Origin: Oscillospiraceae bacterium
GTDB lineage: Bacteria; Bacillota; Clostridia; Oscillospirales; Oscillospiraceae
DNA length: 64,000 bases
Reading direction: 5' to 3'
NCBI GenBank assembly: GCA_017516065.1
Contig: JAFWDQ010000006.1
Span: 104,711-168,710 of the forward strand
Under the pieces are notes generated by a model. The model made no database searches. It saw only the letters and a program-made list of their open reading frames with translations, and was not told where the DNA came from. Each line of letters opens with the position of its first letter. Within the stretch, counting starts at the first letter, position 1. The translations under genes were made by a program, and so were the position numbers. Below are positions 16,798 to 24,703 of the stretch, piece by piece.

Positions 16798-19023
16798 TCA
16801 CAGCCCCAGCAGCCGGCGGGCGGCGGAGGAATTTTCCTGCTCCAGCGTCCGGAGACGTTCCAGCGCAGACTGACAGAACTCCGGGTCCCCGCTGCGCCGG
16901 TAGGCGGCGTCAATATCGGCCTTCAGCCCCTCCAGAGAAAGGGCGTCCAGCTTTTCATAGAGAGGCTCTCCGATGGTATCCAGAAAGGAACTGACCTTTG
17001 GATCATAGACAATGCCGATGACAGGGACACCCTGAGCGGCAGAAAAAACAAGGGCGTGAAGGCGCATGGACAGCACGATCTTCATCCTGGACAGGGCGCC
17101 GATGGTGCGTTCAAAGGTGCCGATGCGATCGACGATATGGCAGGGCGCCTTCATATAGGAGGCCACCGTGTGGGCGGCGGGATCGTCCACCGCCCGCTCC
17201 AGCGGCAGGAAGACGGGGAATAGGCCGTAGGTCTCCCAGGCGTAGTCCGCCGCGGCAGCGATGACGGGCGCTTTGGCCTCAAAGCCCGGCCAGCGCCGCA
17301 TAGACAGGCCGATATAGCTGCCCTCGGGGTCCAGACCCCATCGGCGGAACATACCGTCCACCGTCTGTCGGGGTGCCGCGGGCAGCGTCACCGTGGGGTC
17401 GGCGGCAAGGGTGATCTCAGGTACCGTAACGCCCATGGAGGCCAGATCCTGCATGGAGTGGGGATCCCGGAGTGTGATGACGTCTACGCAGCGGTTGAGG
17501 GTCTTCGCCGTCCGTCTGCGGTCCGCTTTCTGCTGGATGGGGCCAATGCCGCAGCCGAACATCTGGATCCTGCAGCCGACGCGGTGGGCCCGACGGAGGG
17601 TATGCAGATAAAACCAAAGGGACCGGCGGCTGGTGACGTTCTGCATCAGACTGCCGCCGCCGTTGATATACAGCACGGACCGGCGCATCTGCCGGGACCA
17701 GGCCGGAGAGAAAAAGGTGTAGACCGCCGGGACCCGATACAAATACTGTGTTTCTCTGGGGCGGCGGGACATGACGCAGAGAGGCATGTCCGGGTCAAGA
17801 GCCTGCATCTCGGCAAGAATGGCAGCAAGGATGGCATCATCGCCGGCATTGCGCCGCCCGTAGGCGCCGCAGATCACCGCACCGTCCCGGTCCCGGTTCT
17901 GTGCCCGGTCACGGCGGCGCAGAACGGTCTCATAAATCTCCCGCTGGCGCCGACAGGTGCTCTCCAGAGAAAAGTCCCGGACGGCGCGGTCATGGAGCTG
18001 ACGGCCCAGAAGCTCCCGGAGCGCCGGATCAGCTGCCATGCGGGAGAGATGCGCCCCCAGCAGCTTATCGTCCCCGGCGGGGAAGAGCAGGCCGTGGACG
18101 CCGTCGTCGATGAGATAAGGCACGCCGCCTACCTGAGAACTGATGGTAGGCAGAGAGTAGCGGGCGCCCTCGGTAAGGACATAGGGGAAGGTCTCGGAGA
18201 GAGACGTGAGTACGTTGATATCCACCGCGTCATAGAACGCGTCCATGTCTGTCACCCACCCGGCAAAGCACACCCGGTCGGCGATATGGAGGGAGGCGGC
18301 CAGCTGCTCCAGCTCCTGCCGCTGTTTGCCGTCGCCGGCGATGAGCAGATACAGGTTGGGACAGTGGTCGGCGATGTTGTGCATGGCCCGCAGGAGGGTC
18401 GGTACGTCCTTGACGGGATCAAGACGGCCCGCAAGACCTGCCACGACGGCGTCAGGCGGCACGTCCAGACCGAAGGAACGGCGCAGAGCCTGCCTGTCAG
18501 GGTGGCTGACAGGGGGCTGAAAATCAAGACCGTTGTAAATCGAATAGAGCCGCGCCGGGGAAAACCGGCGGCGGATAAGGGTGTCCACCATGGCGTCGGA
18601 CACACCGATCAGGCTGTCCATCCTCCGCAGGGCCCTGGCATTGATGACGCCGTAGGTCAGGCGGCCGAAAGGCCGTCCCAGATAGTCCAGCTTGTAGTCG
18701 CTGTGGACGGTGCTGATGACGGGGCCGCGGAAGGAGCGGCGCAGCAGCGCACCCATCATATTGCCCCGGGAGCCGTGGCAGTGGACGATATCGAAGTCGC
18801 CCTCACGAATGCACTGCCGCAGCTCGCGCATGGACTGATTGAGACTGCGGTGATCGATCACACGGGTGGGGATGCCGATCTCAGCAGCTTCCTGAGCGAA
18901 GGCGCCGTCCCTGAAGCAGATGAGCAGAACGTTGTCCGTCCGGCTCAAGTGCCGCAGGATGGAAAAGATATGGGTTTTTGCGCCGCCGCTGTCGCCGCCG
19001 CTGATTAAATGGACAATATTCAT
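16798..19023 (-). CDS. Fusion of GT4 glycosyltransferase and CsaB polysaccharide pyruvyl transferase
   Basis: A 741-residue two-domain protein. Residues 1 to about 375 are a GT4 glycosyltransferase: NIVHLISGGDSGGAKTHIFS, HCHGSRGNMMGALLRRS, GLAGRLDPVKDVPTLLRA (about 190) and the donor-site ALTE-equivalent FPYVLTEGARYSLPTISS. About 383-741 is a CsaB-type ketal-pyruvyl transferase: ICGAYGRRNAGDDAILAAIL, INGGGSLMQNVTSRRSLWFY, ADPTVTLP and LSMRLHALVFSAAQGVPVIGI. CsaB adds 4,6-pyruvate ketals that SLH proteins bind. The ATG at 19023 is used; an earlier in-frame ATG lacks a ribosome site. The promoter is TTGTAA-17-TATAAC. Confidence 0.88.
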   Translation of the reverse strand: MNIVHLISGGDSGGAKTHIFSILRHLSRTDNVLLICFRDGAFAQEAAEIGIPTRVIDHRSLNQSMRELRQCIREGDFDIVHCHGSRGNMMGALLRRSFRGPVISTVHSDYKLDYLGRPFGRLTYGVINARALRRMDSLIGVSDAMVDTLIRRRFSPARLYSIYNGLDFQPPVSHPDRQALRRSFGLDVPPDAVVAGLAGRLDPVKDVPTLLRAMHNIADHCPNLYLLIAGDGKQRQELEQLAASLHIADRVCFAGWVTDMDAFYDAVDINVLTSLSETFPYVLTEGARYSLPTISSQVGGVPYLIDDGVHGLLFPAGDDKLLGAHLSRMAADPALRELLGRQLHDRAVRDFSLESTCRRQREIYETVLRRRDRAQNRDRDGAVICGAYGRRNAGDDAILAAILAEMQALDPDMPLCVMSRRPRETQYLYRVPAVYTFFSPAWSRQMRRSVLYINGGGSLMQNVTSRRSLWFYLHTLRRAHRVGCRIQMFGCGIGPIQQKADRRRTAKTLNRCVDVITLRDPHSMQDLASMGVTVPEITLAADPTVTLPAAPRQTVDGMFRRWGLDPEGSYIGLSMRRWPGFEAKAPVIAAAADYAWETYGLFPVFLPLERAVDDPAAHTVASYMKAPCHIVDRIGTFERTIGALSRMKIVLSMRLHALVFSAAQGVPVIGIVYDPKVSSFLDTIGEPLYEKLDALSLEGLKADIDAAYRRSGDPEFCQSALERLRTLEQENSSAARRLLGL

Positions 19024-19105
19024 CAAGTCATCCCCATTAAACCAAGATGAAAATCGGAAATATCGGGATTTGCACAAAATTTAGGCTTGTACAAATGGGA
19101 AAACT

Positions 19106-19134
19106 GTTATACAATAAACCGAAAGCCGTTACAA
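19106..19134 (-). promoter_or_regulatory. Promoter of the GT4-CsaB operon
   Basis: Minus strand TTGTAA (19134-19129), 17 bases, TATAAC (19111-19106). The leader to the ATG is about 75 bases. Confidence 0.5.
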
Positions 19135-19263
19135 AGGGAAACGGGAACGCTCCCGCCTTATGGCGAAAAAACACGCCTTGCACATTATACAATGACAGGG
19201 CGATAAAATCAAGGGAACTGCCGGAGAAATCGGGAATCGAGCGGAAGAAAGGAGCCGTCTGAC

Positions 19264-19788
19264 ATGAAGGGTTTGGATGAGAGAGGCCGTATCGGAGGTA
19301 AATTGAATCTGATCGACCTGATCATTATCGTGATTGTGGTGATTGCCGTTGTCGTGGCGGTGCGGATGGTCCGCTCGGAGACCAACGCAGGCGGAGGCAC
19401 CGTGGATATGACCTTTACCGTGCTGGTGGAAGGGATCCAGGAAGAGACCTATCAATCCGCCGCCGAACACATCCCGTCCCAGCTTATTGCCTCCGGCAGC
19501 TATGTGGACGCCTATGTGACGGACGTGAAAATGCTGCCCCACACCGTTTATATGATTGACGAGAACTGGAATAGAGTTGCCGCTATGGACAGTGATCTGG
19601 TGGATGCGCTGTTCACCGTGGAGGCCACCGTACCCAGAGAGGCCGTTCAGCTCAACACCCTGGGGACCCAGGAGATCCGTATCGGTAAGATCCACTATCT
19701 CAAGACGGCATATTTTGAGTTCAATGGTACCATCTACACCGCCGAATGGGACGGTCTGCCGCCCACCAGCGAACTGCCGGCGGCTTAA
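19264..19788 (+). CDS. DUF4330 family single-pass membrane protein
   Basis: A 174-residue protein with a short cytoplasmic N-terminus (DERGRIGGKLNLIDL), a membrane helix at about 19-36 (IIIVIVVIAVVVAVRMV) and an extracytoplasmic beta-rich domain. The pattern fits DUF4330, a family often found beside exopolysaccharide and CsaB genes in clostridia. The ATG follows AAAGGAG. It is divergent from GT4-CsaB, with about 240 bases between them, so it may be part of the same surface-glycan locus. No enzymatic motif is visible. Family sure, role unknown. Confidence 0.8.
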   Translation: MKGLDERGRIGGKLNLIDLIIIVIVVIAVVVAVRMVRSETNAGGGTVDMTFTVLVEGIQEETYQSAAEHIPSQLIASGSYVDAYVTDVKMLPHTVYMIDENWNRVAAMDSDLVDALFTVEATVPREAVQLNTLGTQEIRIGKIHYLKTAYFEFNGTIYTAEWDGLPPTSELPAA

Positions 19789-19801
19789 AATAACCCTTAC
19801 A

Positions 19802-19834
19802 GGGCCTGCTGTTATTTTGGCAGCAGGCCCTTTT
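19802..19834. terminator. Terminator between DUF4330 and EamA genes (convergent)
   Basis: Arms GGGCCTGCTG / CAGCAGGCCC with TTTT on the plus side. The minus-strand EamA gene ends inside it at 19812. Confidence 0.8.
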
Positions 19835-20729
19835 GAGAGCCGCCGCCGGGTGACCGCAGTCCGATCCGGTTCCCGTAAACGATGCAGAGCAGAAGCAGCA
19901 CCGCTCCCAGCCAGCCGAAGACGTTCAGCCGCTCGTGGAGGAACCAGAAGGAGAAAACGGCGGTGAAGACCGGCTCAGCACACTGGGTCAGAGAGACCAG
20001 ACCGGCGGTGATCCGCCGTAAGGCGGTGTTCTGCAGCCAGTAGGCGAGGCAGGAGCAGAGCAGGGCCAGATAGAGGATCGTGATCCAGCCGACGGGCGTG
20101 ACCTCCCGCCAGACGATGCCCGGACTGACGCAAAGCGCAGCTGCCAGGGACAGCACCGCAGCTGCGGCGCACTGGGTCATGGAGATAGTGACAGGGGAGA
20201 GTTCCTTCAGTCCCCTCTCGCTCCAGAGCAGGGAGGCGGCCACCAGCATGGCGCCAAGAAGCCCCGTAGCCTCGCCCCAGCCGAAGGAAAACCCGCCGCC
20301 TGCGCCGCCGCAGCAGAGCAGATAGAGACCGATCACCGCCGCAATATGGACCGGCAGGAAGGCAGGCCTGTAACGCCGGTGTAGGATCGGGACGGCCAGG
20401 ATCGGCACAAAGAGCACCGGCAGGCCCATGAGAAATCCCGCCATCGTGGCTGCTGTGAGCTTCAGTGACAGATTGCAGAAGATATAGCCCGCCCCCAGAA
20501 ACAGGGACGGGAGCAGCCAGCTCTTCACCGGCGAACGCCTCAGCTCTGCCAGAGCTCTGCGGCCCGAGATCAGGAAAAAGATCACGGCGGCAATGGCGAA
20601 CCGTACGGCAAGACACCAGAGGGTCGAGAGCCCGGCGTCATAGGCATACTTGCTCAGGGGATTGCCGACGCCGTAGATCAGGCACTGCACCACGATGAAG
20701 AGGATATAGACCGTTTTTCCGTGTTTCAT
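19812..20729 (-). CDS. EamA/DMT superfamily transporter
   Basis: A 305-residue inner membrane exporter with ten predicted helices arranged as two EamA repeats (about 8-135 and 150-285). The second ends in the family pattern SLTQCAEPVFTAVFSFWFLHERLNVFGWLGAVLLL. Members export amino acids, nucleotide-related metabolites or other small molecules; the substrate cannot be told. It has its own promoter (TTGACA-18-TAAAAT) and ends within a terminator shared with the DUF4330 gene. Neighbours do not reveal its substrate. Confidence 0.9.
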   Translation of the reverse strand: MKHGKTVYILFIVVQCLIYGVGNPLSKYAYDAGLSTLWCLAVRFAIAAVIFFLISGRRALAELRRSPVKSWLLPSLFLGAGYIFCNLSLKLTAATMAGFLMGLPVLFVPILAVPILHRRYRPAFLPVHIAAVIGLYLLCCGGAGGGFSFGWGEATGLLGAMLVAASLLWSERGLKELSPVTISMTQCAAAAVLSLAAALCVSPGIVWREVTPVGWITILYLALLCSCLAYWLQNTALRRITAGLVSLTQCAEPVFTAVFSFWFLHERLNVFGWLGAVLLLLCIVYGNRIGLRSPGGGSQKGLLPK

Positions 20730-20756
20730 AGCATTATCTCCGTTTCAGGACAAAAA

Positions 20757-20786
20757 ATTTTACCATATTCAGAGGGGGACTGTCAA
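20757..20786 (-). promoter_or_regulatory. Promoter of the EamA gene
   Basis: Minus strand TTGACA (20786-20781), 18 bases, TAAAAT (20762-20757), about 28 bases before the ATG. Confidence 0.65.
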
Positions 20787-20850
20787 ACAGACAGCGGGCT
20801 CCGCTCTGTCGAAAAAACCGGAGAATCACCGGCCGGAGGGAGGGTAGGCC

Positions 20851-22119
20851 ATGCCGGGATTGATCGAAAAATTCGGCGCCTATATCGACCGCACGGCCCC
20901 GGAGCATCCGGACCGGGTGCGTCGTATCCTGCGCGCGGCATTCGGCGTCAACGGCGTGGCCCAGCGGACCATCACGAAGCGCGATCTGCCTCCCTGCCGC
21001 CGTTATGTGGCGGCCTTCACCAACGACACCATGCTCCGGGTCCTGGCCCATCCCGACCGGTGTGCTCTGGTGAGTCTGATGCTGCCCTGCGAACTGCCGG
21101 ACGCCTTCGGCGTGCAGCCCATGTGCGCGGAATTCTACACCAGCTATCTTGCCGGCGCCGCGGCGGAGCACAGCTTTATTCAGCGGGCGGAGGCAGAGGG
21201 GATCGCGGAGACCTTCTGCTCCTATCACAAGGCCCTGCTGGGGGCCGCCTGGTCCGGCGTACTGCCCGCTCCCGCCTGCATCGTCAACACCTCCCTGATC
21301 TGCGATGCCAACAATCTGACCTTCCGGGCCCTGGCGGATTACTACGGCGTGCCCCAGTACTACGTAGACGTGCCGCCGGAGAAGGACGAGGAGAGCGTGA
21401 CCTACGTGGCCGATCAGCTTCGGGAACTGGGGCCCTTTCTGACCCGGTGTACGGGCCGGAAGCTGGATGAGGACCGGCTTCGGGAGAATATCGCGCGCAG
21501 CCGCCGGACCATCGAGACTTTTCGCGCCTGCATCGACGCCAAGCGGAGCGTCTATCTGCGCAACGACATGGTCAGCGAAATGTACGAAATTATGTCAACT
21601 CACATCCTGCTGGGCACCACAGGTGCGGAGCGGTATGCCCAACGGCTCCTGCGGGACCTCAGGGCCGCGCCGCCCACCCGGGGACTGCGCCTGCTGTGGG
21701 TCCATACCATGCCCAACTGGCTGCGGCCCCTGCAGGAGACGTTTAAATACAGCGACCGGTGGCAGATCATCGCCGGAGATCTGAATTTTGACGCTCTGGA
21801 GGATATGGATCCGGATCGGCCCTACGAGAGCATGGCCCGGCGGTTGGTATACAGTTCCATGAACGGTCCTGCCTCTCATCGTATTGATCGCGCCGCGGAG
21901 ATGTGCCGCCGCATGGATATCGACGGGGTGATCTGCTTTTGTCACTGGGGCTGCAAGCAGACGGCGGGAGCGGCTGCCCAGATCAAGAGCGGTCTGGAGG
22001 CGGCGGGGTATCCCACGCTGCTGCTCAACGGTGACGGCTGCGACCGGCGCAACACCCCGGAGGGACAGATCATGACGCGGATGCACGCGTTTCTGGAAAT
22101 GCTGGAGGCGGGAAAATGA
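20851..22119 (+). CDS. 2-hydroxyacyl-CoA dehydratase family protein (HgdB/HgdA-like subunit)
   Basis: A 422-residue member of the HGD-D family, the [4Fe-4S] component that receives an activated electron from an ASKHA activase and removes water from 2-hydroxyacyl-CoA. Likely cluster Cys are in PMCAEFYTS (about 92), TFCSYHKALL (about 121) and ICFCHWGCKQT (about 362-369). GGAGGGAGGG precedes the ATG. The downstream gene overlaps by 4 bases and carries a second dehydratase-like domain plus the activase, so together they resemble a full dehydratase system. The substrate is unknown; a true dehydratase or a related ATP-driven reductase (BcrABCD-like) both fit. Confidence 0.8.
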   Translation: MPGLIEKFGAYIDRTAPEHPDRVRRILRAAFGVNGVAQRTITKRDLPPCRRYVAAFTNDTMLRVLAHPDRCALVSLMLPCELPDAFGVQPMCAEFYTSYLAGAAAEHSFIQRAEAEGIAETFCSYHKALLGAAWSGVLPAPACIVNTSLICDANNLTFRALADYYGVPQYYVDVPPEKDEESVTYVADQLRELGPFLTRCTGRKLDEDRLRENIARSRRTIETFRACIDAKRSVYLRNDMVSEMYEIMSTHILLGTTGAERYAQRLLRDLRAAPPTRGLRLLWVHTMPNWLRPLQETFKYSDRWQIIAGDLNFDALEDMDPDRPYESMARRLVYSSMNGPASHRIDRAAEMCRRMDIDGVICFCHWGCKQTAGAAAQIKSGLEAAGYPTLLLNGDGCDRRNTPEGQIMTRMHAFLEMLEAGK

Positions 22120-23753
22120 CGGTTTACCACGCCTGTAAATATGCGCCTGTGGAACTGCTGCGTGCCTTTGGCGTCCCTGTGGAGCGGCTGGATCCGACTC
22201 CCGTTTCCTTTGATTGCGCGGACAGCTGTCTGCACCCCAATCTCTGCGGCTTCGGCAAGGGTGTCGTGGAGGCCGTCATGGCGCAGGATATCCGTGCGCT
22301 GGTGCTGACGGACTGCTGCGACGTGATGCGCCGGGTGTATGACGCGCTTCTGGAAAGCGGAAGACTGGAATTCCTCTGGCTGCTGTCTCTGCCCCATAAG
22401 AAGGGGCCGGCGGAGATCCGGCGGTTTCACAGCGCGCTCAGCCGGCTGGCAGAGGCTTTTTCCGCATACAGCGGCAGGACTTTTGATCCGTCGCTGGCGG
22501 AGCCGGATCCCGTGCCCGAGCAGTCGGACGGTCCGTTTATCAGCCTCTCCGGCGCCCATGGCGGGGCGATGCTCATGGCACGGGCGCAGACTGCAATCGG
22601 CCTGCCGGTCCGGGACGACACCTGCTCCGGGGCGCGGACGATCGCCTGGCAGGAGGAGCGGGGCACTACCCTGGACGCATTTTTGGACTGGTACGCACCG
22701 GCTCTGCTGGGACAGCGGCCCTGCATGCGGATGCTCCATGTGGCAAGCCGGGATCTCTTTGATGAGCCGGGACTGCGGGGCGTGATCTACCACACACTGA
22801 AATTCTGCGACTATTACGGCTTTGAATACGCTGCGAAGAAAGACCGTATTGCCGTGCCCCTGCTGAAGATCGAAACAGACGGCACCGATGTGGACAGCGG
22901 CCAGCTGGATACCCGGCTGACGGCCTTTGCCGAAACCCTGGAGGCCCGTCCGAGGAGGACGGGGACAGGAGGGGGCCTCCGCTGTGCCGCCGGGGTGGAC
23001 GTGGGCTCCGCCGGGACCAAGGCGGCGGTGATGGACAGCCAGGGCCGGCTTCTGGGCTATGCTCTGGCGCCCTCCGGTACCGGCGCGGCCCGGGGCGCCA
23101 GTCAGGCGCTGGAGGAGGCCCTGAACCGGGCCGGGCTGACCCGGGACGATCTGGACGCAGTTGTGACCACCGGCTACGGCCGTGCCAACACCGGGCTGGA
23201 GGCCAGCATCATCACGGAGATCACCTGTCATGCCCGGGGCGCCCACTATCTGGATCCGGAGGCCCGGACAGTCATCGACATCGGCGGACAGGATTCAAAA
23301 GTGATCGGAGTGGATGACGTCGGCCGGGTCACGGGGTTCGTGATGAACGACAAGTGCGCCGCCGGGACAGGCCGGTTTCTGGAGATGATGGCCCGGACCA
23401 TGGAGCTTTCCATGGAAGAGCTGGCGGAGCGGGGACTGCACTGGAAGCAGGAGGTATCCATCTCCAGCATGTGCACCGTCTTCGCCGAATCAGAGGTAGT
23501 TTCACTGCTGGCCCGGAACACGCCGGCAGAGGACGTGATCCACGGACTGAACCGGTCCGTGGCCGAGAAAACAGCTGCGCTGGTAAGCCGGCAGGGGGGC
23601 AGGGAGGCCTATCTGATGACCGGCGGCGTGGCGGAAAATGCCGGCGTTGTGCAGGAGCTGTCGAAAAAACTGGGGGCCGAGGTGAGGACAGATCCTCTCT
23701 CCCGGTACTGCGGCGCTATCGGAGCCGCCCTGCTGGCGCTGGAACAGGAATGA
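22116..23753 (+). CDS. Fusion: dehydratase second subunit plus ASKHA activase
   Basis: A 545-residue fusion. Residues 1 to about 280 are a short HGD-D-like dehydratase domain with Cys in CADSCLHPNLCGFGKG (about 29-44) and TDCCDVMRR (about 67). About 290-545 is a HgdC/BadF-type activase: the phosphate-1 loop AAGVDVGSAGTKAAVMD, VIDIGGQDSKVI, CAAGTGRFLEMMA and SSMCTVFAESEV. The last two Cys are expected to hold the [4Fe-4S] cluster shared between subunits of a homodimer. Normally the activase and the subunit are separate chains. The start overlaps the preceding stop (ATGA). Confidence 0.82.
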   Translation: MTVYHACKYAPVELLRAFGVPVERLDPTPVSFDCADSCLHPNLCGFGKGVVEAVMAQDIRALVLTDCCDVMRRVYDALLESGRLEFLWLLSLPHKKGPAEIRRFHSALSRLAEAFSAYSGRTFDPSLAEPDPVPEQSDGPFISLSGAHGGAMLMARAQTAIGLPVRDDTCSGARTIAWQEERGTTLDAFLDWYAPALLGQRPCMRMLHVASRDLFDEPGLRGVIYHTLKFCDYYGFEYAAKKDRIAVPLLKIETDGTDVDSGQLDTRLTAFAETLEARPRRTGTGGGLRCAAGVDVGSAGTKAAVMDSQGRLLGYALAPSGTGAARGASQALEEALNRAGLTRDDLDAVVTTGYGRANTGLEASIITEITCHARGAHYLDPEARTVIDIGGQDSKVIGVDDVGRVTGFVMNDKCAAGTGRFLEMMARTMELSMEELAERGLHWKQEVSISSMCTVFAESEVVSLLARNTPAEDVIHGLNRSVAEKTAALVSRQGGREAYLMTGGVAENAGVVQELSKKLGAEVRTDPLSRYCGAIGAALLALEQE

Positions 23754-23769
23754 TGAGGAGTGTGACGCA

Positions 23770-24597
23770 ATGATGATCCAGGATATCGCACCGCGCAGAC
23801 TGAACAACCACTACGACCCGGAAGAGAGTCCGGATGAGGAGAGTTATCTGCTCTTTTTCCGGGACGGAGGAGTGCTGATCCGTCAGGTGGACGGGGAGAT
23901 CTCCTTCATCCAGGCAAGGGAGCTGGGGGGCGAGATCCCGCCCTGCACCTATTTCTTCTCTGTAGACGATATGAAGTTTTTCCTGGCCCAGGGCGACGGC
24001 CCCCAGGGGGAGGAGTATGCCTATCTGACCCGGGGCCAGATGTTCAGACTGCAGCCCATGTGGAAGCGCTTCATCGCCGTTACCGCCGGCCAGCTGGCCT
24101 GCTGGTACGACGATAACAAATTCTGCTCCCGCTGCGGCACTCCGACGAAGCATGACAAGGTGGAGCGGATGCTCCAGTGTCCCGACTGCGGCCTGATGAT
24201 CTATCCTAAGATCTGTCCCGGCGTCATCGTGGCCGTCACCAACGGCGACCGCATCCTCATGACCCGCTATGTGGGACGTCCGGCCAATATGTTTGCCCTC
24301 ATCGCCGGTTTTACCGAGATCGGCGAGACAGTGGAGCAGACGGTGGAGCGTGAGGTCATGGAGGAAGTAGGCCTGCGGGTGAAGAACCTGCGGTTTTACA
24401 AGAGTCAGCCCTGGTCCTACTCCGACACGCTGCTCATGGGCTTCTTCGCTGAGCTGGACGGTGACGACACCGTGCGCGTGGACCATCAGGAGCTGGCCAT
24501 GGCCCAGTGGTTCAAACGGGATGAGATCCCCACGAAGCCCGATGGCGTCAGTCTTACCAACGAGATGATCATCGCCTTCCGCGACGGGCTTATGTGA
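23770..24597 (+). CDS. nudC: NAD(+) diphosphatase (NADH pyrophosphatase / RNA de-NADding)
   Basis: A Nudix hydrolase of 275 residues cutting NADH to NMNH and AMP; family members also remove NAD caps from RNA. The zinc ribbon is CSRCGTP...LQCPDCGLMIYP (about 118-143). The Nudix box is GFTEIGETVEQTVEREVMEEVGL (about 178-200), and the NudC signature SQPWSYSDTLLMGF follows at about 213-226. GAGGAG precedes the start, with two adjacent ATG codons (23770 and 23773). It lies 17 bases after the activase fusion and may be co-transcribed with it. Confidence 0.94.
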   Translation: MMIQDIAPRRLNNHYDPEESPDEESYLLFFRDGGVLIRQVDGEISFIQARELGGEIPPCTYFFSVDDMKFFLAQGDGPQGEEYAYLTRGQMFRLQPMWKRFIAVTAGQLACWYDDNKFCSRCGTPTKHDKVERMLQCPDCGLMIYPKICPGVIVAVTNGDRILMTRYVGRPANMFALIAGFTEIGETVEQTVEREVMEEVGLRVKNLRFYKSQPWSYSDTLLMGFFAELDGDDTVRVDHQELAMAQWFKRDEIPTKPDGVSLTNEMIIAFRDGLM

Positions 24598-24607
24598 TGG
24601 GGTGCAT

Positions 24608-24665
24608 GAAAGCGTAAGGGGAATAACGCGGCCCGGTCATCCGGGTGAGAATTTGCTTTCGCGTT
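24608..24665 (+). promoter_or_regulatory. Unidentified structured leader before the NCS2 permease
   Basis: Two competing pairings share bases: GAAAGC (24608-24613) with GCTTTC (24655-24660), and AACGCG with CGCGTT (ending 24665). Between them is a CCCGG-TCAT-CCGGG hairpin. I could not match it to a purine, ykkC or other known riboswitch. Confidence 0.3.
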
Positions 24666-24703
24666 GATATAGATCGATCAAAAGAGAGAAAAGAGGGGTA
24701 TTT

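Noticed and set aside
16734..16913. N-terminal extension of the TuaH-like glycosyltransferase
   Set aside because: It would overlap the end of the GT4-CsaB gene by over 100 bases with low-complexity residues; a TTG with a good ribosome site lies at 16733.
24598..24703. Purine or PyrR-type leader for the NCS2 permease
   Set aside because: The conserved loop bases of the purine riboswitch are absent and no PyrR-like antiterminator sequence was found.
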